DNA of 64,000 nt, taken from the NCBI GenBank assembly GCA_040384585.1, contig JAZKJD010000005.1, positions 1-64,000 on the forward strand. The letters run 5' to 3'. The translations under genes were made by a program, and so were the position numbers. Positions 1 to 8,930 of this stretch are shown piece by piece (the first letter of the stretch is position 1; every line of letters begins with the position of its first letter). Below the pieces are notes generated by a model that was not told the origin of the DNA, ran no database searches, and saw only the letters and a program-made list of their open reading frames with translations. The DNA is from JAZKJD01 sp040384585. Lineage in GTDB: Bacteria; Pseudomonadota; Gammaproteobacteria; Diplorickettsiales; Diplorickettsiaceae.

Positions 1-36
1 ATTTAACACAATTTTGTGTCTCTCTCGCTGGTCTGA

Positions 37-132
37 ATTTTGGGGAGTATTATAGAAAGTGCATCGCCTCAGGTCGTCAAAAGGCTAACCGGTCTATCAG
101 AAGATGAAATCATGGAGCTTGTTAAGTACTAG
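37..132 (+). pseudogene. C-terminal remnant of an Rpn/PD-(D/E)XK-type transposase-like protein
   Basis: An open stretch with no start codon ends at the TAG at 130-132. Its last residues (SPQVVKRLTGLSEDEIMEL) look like the C-terminal 'LTGLSxEEIxxL' tail of the Rpn family of recombination-promoting nuclease/transposase-like proteins. Only this tail is visible, directly at the window edge, so the gene could instead begin upstream in another frame. The family assignment rests on a short motif and is tentative. A second similar tail follows at 147-368, so this looks like decayed tandem copies. Confidence 0.4.
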
Positions 133-146
133 ATGCTATAAAATAA

Positions 147-368
147 CAAGGAGGCGACGGCGATTATGAATGGTCTGAAGTAGGGTTGGTAGAAGAGATT
201 CAGGCATGCTTATTAAAACTGATAGATATATCTGCTCTTACTATTATAGAAAAAGAATCTCGCTGTATTACCCGATGTCTACTTGACGAGGGCTTATCCC
301 CTGAAAAATTCGAACGAATTACGGGTTGTACTGTAGAGAAATTTTATCCTTCTACTACGTACCATTAA
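147..368 (+). pseudogene. Second Rpn-type C-terminal remnant
   Basis: The frame is open from 147 and holds no ATG before a TTG at 186, which would give a 60-residue product. The segment LLDEGLSPEKFERITGCTVE matches the 'L..GLS.E.IA.ITGLS.EEI' C-terminal signature of Rpn/PD-(D/E)XK transposase-like proteins. The catalytic N-terminal nuclease domain is absent. It lies just outside the broken tRNA-Arg, where integrated elements commonly decay. A functional small protein cannot be excluded but is unlikely. Confidence 0.4.
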
Positions 369-528
369 TTTTTTTTATTTCGATTAAAAGTTGGATATAA
401 AAAAATAGTGTAGGGAATTTGTAACGTAGTGACGTCCTATATATTTAAATTGTCGTTATTTTAGGTAATTCTTAAAGCAACCAATATATCGCAAGTATCT
501 GATTACTAATGATTTTTTAAACTATATA

Positions 529-571
529 CCAAGTTCGTAGCCTGTACCCTATCCAGCTGAGCTACGGGCGC
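529..571 (-). pseudogene. Truncated tRNA-Arg(ACG), 5' half only
   Basis: Read on the minus strand, positions 571 to 529 give the acceptor 5' strand GCGCCCG, a standard D arm (TAGCTCAGCTGGATAG) and an anticodon loop CTACGAA with anticodon ACG. After the 3' side of the anticodon stem the match stops: no variable loop, TPsiC arm or 3' acceptor strand follows. It begins 8 nt after the CCA of tRNA-Ser(GCT). In E. coli csrA is likewise followed by serV and argV, so this is the expected place for a tRNA-Arg gene that has lost its 3' half. Confidence 0.75.
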
Positions 572-579
572 TTTAAGCC

Positions 580-672
580 TGGCGGAGAGAGAGGGATTCG
601 AACCCTCGATGGAGTTATAAGCCCCATACTCCCTTAGCAGGGGAGCGCCTTCAGCCTCTCGGCCATCTCTCC
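580..672 (-). tRNA. serV: tRNA-Ser(GCT) with encoded CCA
   Basis: The minus strand from 672 to 580 folds as a class II tRNA. The acceptor stem GGAGAGA pairs with TCTCTCC, the anticodon stem CTCCC/GGGAG closes the loop CTGCTAA (anticodon GCT, reading AGC/AGU), a long variable arm follows, the T arm is GGGTTCGAATCCC, and CCA is encoded. The 93-nt length is normal for tRNA-Ser. It stands between csrA and a tRNA-Arg remnant, the same context as serV in enterobacteria. Confidence 0.95.
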
Positions 673-688
673 GACGATGAGGTTGGCG

Positions 689-716
689 AGTATAGCACTA
701 CCATAAACTTTGTAAA
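689..716 (-). promoter_or_regulatory. Sigma70-type promoter of tRNA-Ser
   Basis: On the minus strand a -35 TTTACA (plus 711-716) and an extended -10 TGCTATACT (hexamer at plus 689-694) are separated by 16 nt. Transcription would start about 7 nt downstream and read into the tRNA whose 5' end is at 672. The element lies between the csrA stop and the tRNA, so the tRNA has its own promoter. Confidence 0.6.
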
Positions 717-732
717 ATAGGATACTCTTCGC

Positions 733-975
733 TTAGCGATTCGCTTCATCATCAGCATCTTCTTCAAAATCAGAATCTCCTTCAAACTCGGATGGCTTCT
801 CATTTTTCTGCTTTTCTTGTTGAATGCGTTGATAGATTTCTTCGCGATGAACAGAAACTTCTTTAGGTGCGTTAATACCTAACCTTACTTGGTGTCCTTT
901 AATACCCAGCACAGTTACTGTAACATCATCACCAATAATAAGTGTTTCTCCAATACGCCGTGTCAAAATTAGCAT
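733..975 (-). CDS. csrA: Carbon storage regulator CsrA
   Basis: CsrA is a small homodimeric RNA-binding protein that binds GGA motifs in mRNA leaders and controls translation and stability; in Legionella and Coxiella it helps govern the replicative/transmissive switch. Residues 1-55 carry the full beta-strand core: MLILTRRIGETLIIGDD, then the segment ending GINAPKEVSVHREEIY, including the R44-type RNA-contact region VHREE. The 80-residue length exceeds the E. coli 61 because of an acidic tail (EGDSDFEEDADDE). AAGGAG lies upstream of the ATG. It follows alaS and lysC on the minus strand and precedes tRNA-Ser, the conserved order. Confidence 0.95.
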   Translation of the reverse strand: MLILTRRIGETLIIGDDVTVTVLGIKGHQVRLGINAPKEVSVHREEIYQRIQQEKQKNEKPSEFEGDSDFEEDADDEANR

Positions 976-1138
976 CTTTATGATTCTCCTTTAGTTGACC
1001 CATTAATCGACCCTACATGCATCTACCTATTCGTTCTCTAATTAAATAAGGTATAAAATCTACATATAGATATTCGCGCCCAGTCTACTAACAAAACCTT
1101 AAGGAAAACTTAATGTCCCCTCGATAATTAGCTCTTTT

Positions 1139-1353
1139 CTCTGTACGCTACAAAAAATAAAAATAGCTCGTCATGGCGAGGCCGAAACGTGAGTGAGGCC
1201 GTGGCCATCCAGAAAAAATGAAGTGTTTCACCCGATTGCCGCGCGCTTCGCGCTCGCAATGACGAAAAATGCTTTATTACCGACTGAAACAAAAATTAGC
1301 TGTTTTTTCAATAGCTTACTTCATCCTAATACATTTTTTATAGCGTACAGAGA
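1139..1353. mobile_element. Palindromic MITE-like element, R1 type, with 9-bp direct repeats
   Basis: A 215-bp non-coding unit has terminal inverted repeats CTCTGTACGCTACAAAAAA (left) and TTTTTTATAGCGTACAGAG (right). It is bracketed by a direct repeat AGCTCTTTT at 1130-1138 and 1354-1362, with one extra A at the right junction. The core, including CGTCATGGCGAGGCCGAAAC and CGCGCGCTTCGCGC, recurs nearly identically at 55505-55667. No transposase is encoded. It accounts for most of the csrA-lysC gap; I see no promoter in the remainder. Confidence 0.75.
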
Positions 1354-1398
1354 AGCTCTTTTAATGCAGATTTCCCGAGAAGCTAAGCAACTTGGTAA

Positions 1399-2619
1399 TT
1401 ATCCTTTACCTAACTCAAAAGCATGATGCAAAACTTGTATTCCACGCACCGCTTGAGATTCATCAACTATCAGAGAAATCCTCAAACTAGAAGATAATGT
1501 TAAAAGAATATTAATACCTTCCATACCCAAGGTGTGAAATAACGTATGAATAATCCCTGGATGAGAGTGTAACCCCATCCCAACAATAGAAAGCTTCGCT
1601 ACCTTCCTATCACCAAGCATCGCTTGAGCATATCCATCCTTAATCAAGGTTTGCAGCAATTGTTCTGCCTGCTGATATTCTGCTCTGACTAGAGTAAACG
1701 TGATATCCATATGGGTTTCGGAAGTAAGCTGTTGCGTTAGCATATCGATCTCGATACGTGCATCGTTAAGCAGAGAAAAAAATTGCGCTAGGGCTTCTTT
1801 TTGACAGGCTAACCCTTGTAACGTCATTTTAGCTTCCTGCCGACTCGCCGTTACTCCGGTAACACTTGCTTGTTCAATACCAAACGCTTCATTAGGTTGA
1901 ATTAACGTGCCGGATCCTTTTCGAAAACTTGATAAAACCCGTAAAGGAATGCGATATTTCCCCACTAACTCTACCGCACGATGTTGCACAACTCTCGCTC
2001 CAGCGCGGGCAAATTCTGTCATCTCAATAAAACCAACCTTGTCTAAACGTTTTGCTTGAGAAACAATATGTGGATCAGCGGTATAAATGCCATCAACATC
2101 GGTATAGATTTGGCATTCATCTGCTTTTAAGATAGCGGCTAATGCAGCGGCTGTGGTATCTGAACCACCTCTTCCTAACGTAGTCATATTTCCTTCTTCA
2201 GAAATACCCTGAAAACCAGCAATGATTGGCACTCTACCTGCTTCAATATCGCTTCGTATCACTTGTTCCTCTATATTTAAAATACGGGCTTTCCTATGAT
2301 GATTATCCGTATAGATAGGCACATGAAAGCCATTATAAGAGCGGGCTGGACAGCCCTGTGCCAACAAAGCCATCGCTAACAGGGCCGTTGCAGCTTGTTC
2401 GCCAGTAGCCAGTAATAGATCATATTCTCTGGCATCAGGTTGCTCGTTTAAGGTTTTAGCAAGTGAAATAAGTCGATTGGTCTCTCCTTCCATGGCTGAA
2501 ACAACCACTGCCAGATTATGACCTTGCGCCCGCGTTTCGATAATTTTATTGGCGACATGTTGAATTTTATCGATGTTCCCCACCGAACTACCGCCAAATT
2601 TCTGTACTATTAAAGTCAT
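1399..2619 (-). CDS. lysC: Aspartate kinase
   Basis: It phosphorylates L-aspartate with ATP, the first step toward diaminopimelate/lysine, threonine and methionine. The 406-residue protein has the N-terminal kinase domain (roughly 1-265) with KFGGSSVGN and the nucleotide/substrate segment TLGRGGSDTTAAALA, followed by two ACT regulatory repeats (about 280-400), the layout of lysine-sensitive aspartokinases. It starts 33 nt after the alaS stop and may be co-transcribed with alaS. Feedback regulation is inferred from the ACT domains. The alternative, a monofunctional aspartokinase with different effector control, cannot be separated from sequence alone. Confidence 0.93.
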   Translation of the reverse strand: MTLIVQKFGGSSVGNIDKIQHVANKIIETRAQGHNLAVVVSAMEGETNRLISLAKTLNEQPDAREYDLLLATGEQAATALLAMALLAQGCPARSYNGFHVPIYTDNHHRKARILNIEEQVIRSDIEAGRVPIIAGFQGISEEGNMTTLGRGGSDTTAAALAAILKADECQIYTDVDGIYTADPHIVSQAKRLDKVGFIEMTEFARAGARVVQHRAVELVGKYRIPLRVLSSFRKGSGTLIQPNEAFGIEQASVTGVTASRQEAKMTLQGLACQKEALAQFFSLLNDARIEIDMLTQQLTSETHMDITFTLVRAEYQQAEQLLQTLIKDGYAQAMLGDRKVAKLSIVGMGLHSHPGIIHTLFHTLGMEGINILLTLSSSLRISLIVDESQAVRGIQVLHHAFELGKG

Positions 2620-2652
2620 TTACGTTTTATCTATAAAAGTGTTTATTCAGTT

Positions 2653-5268
2653 CTAAGCATAGTTGCCATTTAGGCGCGCCTCAACCCAATGCTTTGCATT
2701 TTTTAAAGCGCACTCCAAACCGCCAACATTATCACCTCCCGCTTGTGCAAAATCAGGTCGCCCTCCCCCTTTTCCGCCAATCGATTCTGCTATCTCACTC
2801 GCTAACTCATTGGCTTTGATTTTATCCGTTAGTTCCTTTGAGACCCCTATCAGCAGTTGTACATGCCCTTGTTCACTACTCCCTAGAATAATCACTGCAT
2901 GCTGTAATTTATCCTGGAGTTGATCCAATAAGTAGCGCAGTCCTGTAGTATCAACTCCATTAATTTCACTAATTAATACGTGGATACCTTGCATTTCTAT
3001 TGCTTGGGAAATTAATTCATCACCCATCATACCAACAATTGAACGTTGCAATGCTTCAATCTGTTTTTGTAAGGATTGCTTAGCATTAAGTTCATTCCGC
3101 GCTTTTTCTACTAAATTAGTACGAGATGCTTTGAAAAGTTTACCAAGCTGTTTAGTTTGTTCCTCTAAAAGCATAATCCAATCTAAAGCCGCTTGTCCTG
3201 TAACCGCTTGAATACGGCGAATACCCGCGGCAATACCCATTTCATCGGTAATTTTGAATAAGCCAATATCTCCCGTACGCGAAACGTGCGTTCCTCCACA
3301 GAGTTCTTTTGAAAAATCGCCCATGGTTAACACACGCACTGAGTCCCCGTATTTTTCACCAAAAATAGCGACTGCTCCGGTTTGTTTTGCTTTTTCAGGC
3401 GTCATAATTTCAGTCAACACAGGCAAATTAGCACGAATTTTCTGATTCACTCGATCTTCCACCGTTTTTAAGGTTTCTGAACTCAAGGGTTTGGCATAAG
3501 AAAAATCAAAACGCAAACGATCAAACTCGACTAAAGAGCCTTTTTGCAAGACATGTTCACCTAAAATCTGGCGTAACGCTGCATGCAGCAAATGGGTTGC
3601 AGAATGATTTAAGGTAATGGCACGACGTTTAATGCTGTTGACTTTTGCATTTACCTTATCTCCATTTTTTAGAAATCCTTTTAATAATCGTCCTTTATGC
3701 AAAATAACACCTCCTTTTTTCAAGGTACTTGTGACTAAGAACTCGCTGTTTTTAGAAATGAGCTGTCCTGTATCGCCAATTTGTCCCCCACTTTCTGCAT
3801 AGAAAGGTGTTTTAGTCAAAATAACATGTCCTTCATCTCCTTCTAACAGTTCTGCAGCGGACTCATTGGATTTCAATAACTCAACAACAGATACATCTTC
3901 TCGTATCAATTCTTGGTAACCGGTAAATTCCGTGGCTAACTTTTCACTCAATGCTAGGGTAGGCGTTGCAACAAATCGGCTTGCCGCTTTTGAGTGGTTT
4001 CGCTGATGCTCCATTTCTGCTTCAAACCCAGGCATATCAATTGTTAAACCACGCTCTCTCGCCACGTCCGCTGTTAAATCAACGGGAAATCCATAGGTAT
4101 CATACAAGCGAAAAAGGACTTCACCTGACAATTGTTTTTTAGCTTTTAACTTAGCGACTTCTTGTTCAAATAATTTCAAACCGTGCGTCAACGTTCGCGC
4201 AAATTGACGCTCTTCTTGTAAAATGACTTTTTCAATAGATTTTTGCTGTTTAGCTAATTCAGGATAAGCCTGACCCATTTGCTGCGCTAAAGGTCCGACC
4301 AAATGATAAAAGAAGGGCCTATGTAAACCTATTTTATGACCATGTCGAATAGCGCGGCGGATAATCCTACGTAATACATAAGAACGCCCTTCGTTTCCAG
4401 GTAAAACACCATCAGAAATTAGAAAAGCAGAAGAGCGAATATGATCGGCAATCACTCGTAAAGAGATATTAGTAAAATCATTTACTCCCGATTCATTGGC
4501 AACTGCCTTAATAAGCGGTTGGAATAAGTCGGTATCATAGTTATTAGTAACCCCTTGCATCACCGCCGTTAAGCGTTCTAGTCCCATACCCGTATCTACT
4601 GAGGGCTTAGGCAGCGGAATTAATGCTCCATCGGCTGAACGTTGGAATTGCATAAAAACCAAATTCCAAATCTCTACATAACGATCGCCATCCGCCGTAG
4701 CGGAACCGGGTGGACCTCCATCGACATCAGGACCATGGTCATAAAAAACCTCTGAGCAAGGCCCACAGGGGCCGGTATCCCCCATTGCCCAAAAATTCTC
4801 ACTTTCTCCACAACGCGAGAACCGCTTAGAATCAACCTTAATCTCATTCAGCCAAATCGCCTCCGCCTGCTTATCCTCCTCAAAGACCGTAATCCATAAG
4901 CTTTCTGGAGGTAGTTTTAGGTATTCTGTCAAAAATTTCCAGCTATAAGCTATGGCTTCACGTTTGAAATAGTCCCCAAAACTAAAGTTTCCTAGCATCT
5001 CAAAAAAGGTATGATGTCTGGCTGTGTAGCCGACATTTTCAAGGTCGTTATGCTTACCGCCCGCCCGAACACAACGCTGTACACTGGCTGCGCGAGAATA
5101 AGCTCGTTTTTCCAAGCCTAAAAAAACGTCTTTAAAAGGTACCATACCTGCGTTGGTGAACAACAGGCTTGGATCATGCGCTGGAATTAATGAGGCAGAA
5201 GGGACAATAGTATGGCCTTGTCCTGCAAAATAATCGAGAAAAAGTTCGCGCAAGGCATTGCTATTCAT
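2653..5268 (-). CDS. alaS: Alanine--tRNA ligase
   Basis: AlaS charges tRNA-Ala and edits mischarged Ser/Gly. The 871-residue length matches bacterial AlaRS. The class II catalytic core starts with LRELFLDYF and continues through FTNAGMVPFKDVFLG and RRIIRRAIRHG. The editing domain has the zinc motif HSATH near residue 553 and CGGTH near 657. The C-terminal C-Ala domain ends with the glycine-rich GGKGGGRPDFAQAGG. The start is the conserved MNSNALRELF. It heads the minus-strand group with lysC and csrA. RecX, often next to alaS, is absent here. Confidence 0.97.
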   Translation of the reverse strand: MNSNALRELFLDYFAGQGHTIVPSASLIPAHDPSLLFTNAGMVPFKDVFLGLEKRAYSRAASVQRCVRAGGKHNDLENVGYTARHHTFFEMLGNFSFGDYFKREAIAYSWKFLTEYLKLPPESLWITVFEEDKQAEAIWLNEIKVDSKRFSRCGESENFWAMGDTGPCGPCSEVFYDHGPDVDGGPPGSATADGDRYVEIWNLVFMQFQRSADGALIPLPKPSVDTGMGLERLTAVMQGVTNNYDTDLFQPLIKAVANESGVNDFTNISLRVIADHIRSSAFLISDGVLPGNEGRSYVLRRIIRRAIRHGHKIGLHRPFFYHLVGPLAQQMGQAYPELAKQQKSIEKVILQEERQFARTLTHGLKLFEQEVAKLKAKKQLSGEVLFRLYDTYGFPVDLTADVARERGLTIDMPGFEAEMEHQRNHSKAASRFVATPTLALSEKLATEFTGYQELIREDVSVVELLKSNESAAELLEGDEGHVILTKTPFYAESGGQIGDTGQLISKNSEFLVTSTLKKGGVILHKGRLLKGFLKNGDKVNAKVNSIKRRAITLNHSATHLLHAALRQILGEHVLQKGSLVEFDRLRFDFSYAKPLSSETLKTVEDRVNQKIRANLPVLTEIMTPEKAKQTGAVAIFGEKYGDSVRVLTMGDFSKELCGGTHVSRTGDIGLFKITDEMGIAAGIRRIQAVTGQAALDWIMLLEEQTKQLGKLFKASRTNLVEKARNELNAKQSLQKQIEALQRSIVGMMGDELISQAIEMQGIHVLISEINGVDTTGLRYLLDQLQDKLQHAVIILGSSEQGHVQLLIGVSKELTDKIKANELASEIAESIGGKGGGRPDFAQAGGDNVGGLECALKNAKHWVEARLNGNYA

Positions 5269-5512
5269 GTCAGACTCTTCGAAACAAAAGCCAAGAGTAT
5301 CGCGGCAAGTGTTTTTCCTGTCAATACAAAAAAGCCATAAAAATAGCGTTTCTTAACAAGCACTTGCCTTTATTACAATTTCATTTGTAGGTGTGAAACT
5401 CCAGCTAAATCGACAAGCAAGAAGTTGGTAAATTTCTAATTTTCTTCAGCGCATCAGAGGAAAGCTATTGGCTTATACAGCCTTGATTTTCCTTCGTTCA
5501 ACATCCTATTTA

Positions 5513-5521
5513 TGGTATAAT
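5513..5521 (+). promoter_or_regulatory. Extended -10 promoter before gyrB
   Basis: TGGTATAAT (TG at 5513-5514, hexamer TATAAT at 5516-5521) is a perfect extended -10. No good -35 lies 16-18 nt upstream, which is acceptable for extended -10 promoters. Transcription from about 5528 would serve gyrB and the closely spaced genes behind it. Its position shortly before the upstream ATG at 5548 leaves almost no leader for that start. Confidence 0.5.
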
Positions 5522-5673
5522 TTCTAGCTTTTAGATTGTCCTGACTTATGTCGATTAAAAGCCAGATTTCTGGGGAACACACCTTGTCTAGTACCGAATT
5601 TGAAACCGTCTCTTCAATAAACAATCCACTAAAGCCTGATCAGGAGAATTTAAGCCTGAATGGTGAATCTAGT

Positions 5674-8094
5674 ATGTCAACATCGAATTATGATTCCTCT
5701 AATATTAAAGTCTTAAAAGGGCTAGACGCAGTCCGCAAACGACCCGGAATGTATATCGGAGACACCGACGATGGAACGGGGCTACACCATATGGTTTTTG
5801 AGGTGGTTGACAATTCCATCGATGAGTCCTTAGCCGGTTATTGCACCCAAATTGATGTTATCCTACACAGTGATAATTCAGTAACTGTTAAGGATAATGG
5901 GCGCGGTATTCCCATAGACATCCATCCTGAAGAAGGTCGTTCCGCCGCAGAAGTTATCATGACAGTCTTACATGCTGGTGGTAAATTCGACAATAATGCC
6001 TACAAAGTATCCGGAGGCTTACATGGCGTGGGTGTCTCCGTCGTCAATGCCTTGTCCGAAAGATTAACGCTGACGATTCGCCGCAATAATAGAGTGTACG
6101 AACAAACTTACCTACTAGGAAAACCCGCTGCCCCTCTAAGTATCACTGGAGAAACACAAGAAAGAGGCACTGAAGTCCGCTTCTGGCCCAGCAAAGGCAT
6201 TTTTCAACGTAATAATGAATTTCATTACGACATTCTACTCAAACGTTTACGTGAGCTATCCTTCCTAAATTCCGGAGTTGCTATCAACCTCACTGATGAA
6301 CGTAGCAATGAAGGTGCTAAACTGAAATATATCGGCGGTATCAAAGCCTTTGTTGAATATCTGAATCAAAATAAAACGCTAGTGCATAAACAGCCATTTT
6401 ATTTTACGGCTGAACGCGATGAAATTACAGTAGAAGTTGCCTTACAATGGAACGATAGCTTTCAAGAAAATATTTTATGTTTTACCAATAATATTTCACA
6501 ACGTGATGGCGGGGCCCATCTTGCTGGTTTTCGTACTGCATTAACTCGCACACTGAATACGTATATAGATCGCGAAGCCACCAGTAAAAAACTAAAAATT
6601 ACCACCAGTGGTGATGATACCCGCGAAGGACTCACCGCCGTTTTATCGGTTAAAGTCCCTGACCCTAAATTTTCTTCACAAACCAAGGATAAGTTAGTTT
6701 CTTCTGAGGTAAAGGGTGTCGTTGAAGCGCTTATGTCTGAAAAGCTTGAAGCATTTTTATTAGAAACACCGCAAGATGCCAAAGCGATTGTCATGAAAAT
6801 AATCGACGCGGCACGTGCGCGTGAAGCGGCCCGCAAAGCACGGGAAATGACGCGTAGAAAAACAGCATTAGATATTGCTGACTTACCTGGAAAATTGGCT
6901 GATTGCCAAGAAACTGATCCCGCCTTGTGTGAATTATTTATCGTAGAAGGAGATTCAGCAGGTGGATCCGCTAAACAAGGGCGAAATCGTCGCTATCAAG
7001 CTATTTTGCCGCTGAAGGGTAAAATTCTCAATGTAGAAAAAGCCCGTTTCGATAAAATGATATCTTCGGAAGATGTGGGCACCTTAATCACTGCCCTAGG
7101 CTGTGGTATTGGTAAAGAAGAATACAAGCCTGACAAATTACGTTATCACCGTATCATCATCATGACCGATGCTGACGTCGATGGCTCACATATCCGCACC
7201 CTATTATTAACTCTCTTCTATCGACAGATGCCAGAGTTGCTACAACGTGGAAATATTTATATTGCGCAACCTCCACTCTATAAAATCAAAAAAGGGAAAC
7301 AAGAACAATATCTAAAAGATGATGCCGCGTTACAAAATTTTCTCATACAAACAGCGTTACAGGATGCCGCCTTATGTCCACATGCTCGCGGCTTACTGAT
7401 ACAAGGGATTGGCTTAGAAAAATTGGTGATGGATTACCGCAAAGCACAAATGGTAGTGCAGCATTTATCGCGTCGTTACCCCGTCGATACCATACAAGCA
7501 CTGCTTGATCTCCCCCCTTTATCTGTCGAGCAGCTTAAAGATTCAACAACAGTGCTTAACTGGACCAACCAATGGGAAACCCTATTGCGCCAAACTACCA
7601 ATAATGAAGCCATTCAATATCAGATTACACTTTATGAAAACACAGAGCGTCATGTCTTTTTACCGTTGATTAGCAGTACCGCGCACGGCATCGTTATCCC
7701 TTATAAATTTTCTTATGAATTCTTTGATACGCCAGAATATCGATGCCTATTTGATATGACTAGCCAACTCCATGGTTTGATTGATGTCGGTGCTTACGTG
7801 CAACGCGGAGAAAAGCAACAAGGGGTTAAAAGCTTCAAAGAAGTCTATGAATGGTTACTTTCGGAAGCAAGGCGTGGTCAAATTATACAACGTTATAAGG
7901 GTTTAGGAGAAATGAATCCGAATCAGTTATGGGAAACAACCATGGATCCCAATTCACGTCGCTTATTGCGTGTGTCTATTGAAGATGCTATTGCTGCCGA
8001 TCAGATCTTTACTACCTTGATGGGTGACCAAGTCGAACCACGTCGTGATTTTATTCAACAAAATGCAATTGATGCTAGCCATATCGATATTTAA
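5674..8094 (+). CDS. gyrB: DNA gyrase subunit B
   Basis: GyrB is the ATPase subunit of gyrase, which introduces negative supercoils. From the ATG at 5674 the protein has 806 residues, close to the E. coli 804, and begins MSTSNYDSSNIKVLKGLDAV like other GyrBs. GHKL ATPase motifs (VVDNSIDE, GRGIPID, GGLHGVG) are followed by the TOPRIM residues EGDSAGG and DADVDGSHIRTL and a full C-terminal tail. GGTGA lies 7 nt before 5674. An in-frame ATG at 5548 would add 42 polar residues but lacks a ribosome site. Unusually, no dnaA, dnaN or recF is adjacent. The SDR gene follows after 27 nt. Confidence 0.96.
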   Translation: MSTSNYDSSNIKVLKGLDAVRKRPGMYIGDTDDGTGLHHMVFEVVDNSIDESLAGYCTQIDVILHSDNSVTVKDNGRGIPIDIHPEEGRSAAEVIMTVLHAGGKFDNNAYKVSGGLHGVGVSVVNALSERLTLTIRRNNRVYEQTYLLGKPAAPLSITGETQERGTEVRFWPSKGIFQRNNEFHYDILLKRLRELSFLNSGVAINLTDERSNEGAKLKYIGGIKAFVEYLNQNKTLVHKQPFYFTAERDEITVEVALQWNDSFQENILCFTNNISQRDGGAHLAGFRTALTRTLNTYIDREATSKKLKITTSGDDTREGLTAVLSVKVPDPKFSSQTKDKLVSSEVKGVVEALMSEKLEAFLLETPQDAKAIVMKIIDAARAREAARKAREMTRRKTALDIADLPGKLADCQETDPALCELFIVEGDSAGGSAKQGRNRRYQAILPLKGKILNVEKARFDKMISSEDVGTLITALGCGIGKEEYKPDKLRYHRIIIMTDADVDGSHIRTLLLTLFYRQMPELLQRGNIYIAQPPLYKIKKGKQEQYLKDDAALQNFLIQTALQDAALCPHARGLLIQGIGLEKLVMDYRKAQMVVQHLSRRYPVDTIQALLDLPPLSVEQLKDSTTVLNWTNQWETLLRQTTNNEAIQYQITLYENTERHVFLPLISSTAHGIVIPYKFSYEFFDTPEYRCLFDMTSQLHGLIDVGAYVQRGEKQQGVKSFKEVYEWLLSEARRGQIIQRYKGLGEMNPNQLWETTMDPNSRRLLRVSIEDAIAADQIFTTLMGDQVEPRRDFIQQNAIDASHIDI

Positions 8095-8121
8095 AATCTC
8101 TTGTTTGTGCGGTAATAAATT

Positions 8122-8913
8122 ATGAATTTAGCACTTAATAATAAAGTCATTGTAATCGCTGGAGCGAGCCAAGGAATTGCCTATGCAACGGCCTTGGCCT
8201 TTGCCCGTGAAGGAACACGCATTGCTATTTGTTCGCGCGATAAAAACAAAATCAGACAAGCTGCAGAAAAAATTCGCCAGGAAACAAAAGCAGAAGTGTT
8301 AGCCGCCGCCGTTGACCTCACCCAGCCGGAAGCGATTCAAGATTGGATCCATTCTATTATTAATCACTTTGGGCATTTGCACGTCTGCATCACGAATGCA
8401 GGCGGCCCGCCGCATGGTGCTTTTATGGACCTGAATGATGCACAATGGCATAGTGCTGTTGATTTAACGTTGATGAGTGCTGTACGCTTATCTCGCGCCG
8501 TTATCCCTACTATGCAAAAACAACATTGGGGACGTATTATTCATCTTTGCTCGGCGTCTGTGCGTAATCCTATTCCACATCTAGGTCTTTCTAATTCTAT
8601 TCGTTCGGCTGTCGTAGCATTAGCGAAAACACAAGCCGATGAGCTTGCCAAAGATAATATTTTAGTGAACAGCCTATTAACCGGATGGACTCGCACCGAA
8701 CGTGTTAATGAATTAATGCAAGCACGTGCTAAACAAGAACAACTTCCAGTAGAGAAAATCATCGCCAAACGACAAACACTTATTCCATTAGGTCGCATGG
8801 CTGAGCCGGAAGAAATCGCATCGCCACTTGTTTTCCTTAGCTCTGATGCCGCTAGTTTTATTACCGGCACAACGATTACAGTCGATGGTGGAGAAAGCCG
8901 TTTCCCCTTTTAA
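8122..8913 (+). CDS. SDR-family oxidoreductase-like protein lacking the Tyr/Lys dyad
   Basis: A 263-residue short-chain dehydrogenase/reductase fold: dinucleotide loop GASQGIA (14-20), NNAG-equivalent TNAGG (91-95), and C-terminal ITGTTITVDGG as in FabG-like reductases. By spacing from S144 the catalytic Tyr and Lys positions are S157 and R161 (HLGLSNSIRSAV), so the canonical YxxxK is absent. This matches the known subgroup of FabG-like SDRs with an imperfect catalytic tetrad. The substrate is unknown. It sits 27 nt after gyrB and 17 nt before the peptidase gene, probably in one transcript. Confidence 0.85.
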   Translation: MNLALNNKVIVIAGASQGIAYATALAFAREGTRIAICSRDKNKIRQAAEKIRQETKAEVLAAAVDLTQPEAIQDWIHSIINHFGHLHVCITNAGGPPHGAFMDLNDAQWHSAVDLTLMSAVRLSRAVIPTMQKQHWGRIIHLCSASVRNPIPHLGLSNSIRSAVVALAKTQADELAKDNILVNSLLTGWTRTERVNELMQARAKQEQLPVEKIIAKRQTLIPLGRMAEPEEIASPLVFLSSDAASFITGTTITVDGGESRFPF

Positions 8914-8930
8914 GCCTCTATCCAAATATC

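Noticed and set aside
1193..1426. 77-residue open frame
   Set aside because: It lies within an R1 palindromic element and its flank; the same sequence at 55560 reads differently downstream, so it is not a conserved protein.
5548..5673. 42-residue extension of GyrB
   Set aside because: It has no ribosome-binding site, while GGTGA precedes 5674 and the shorter protein matches the family length; kept only as an alternative.
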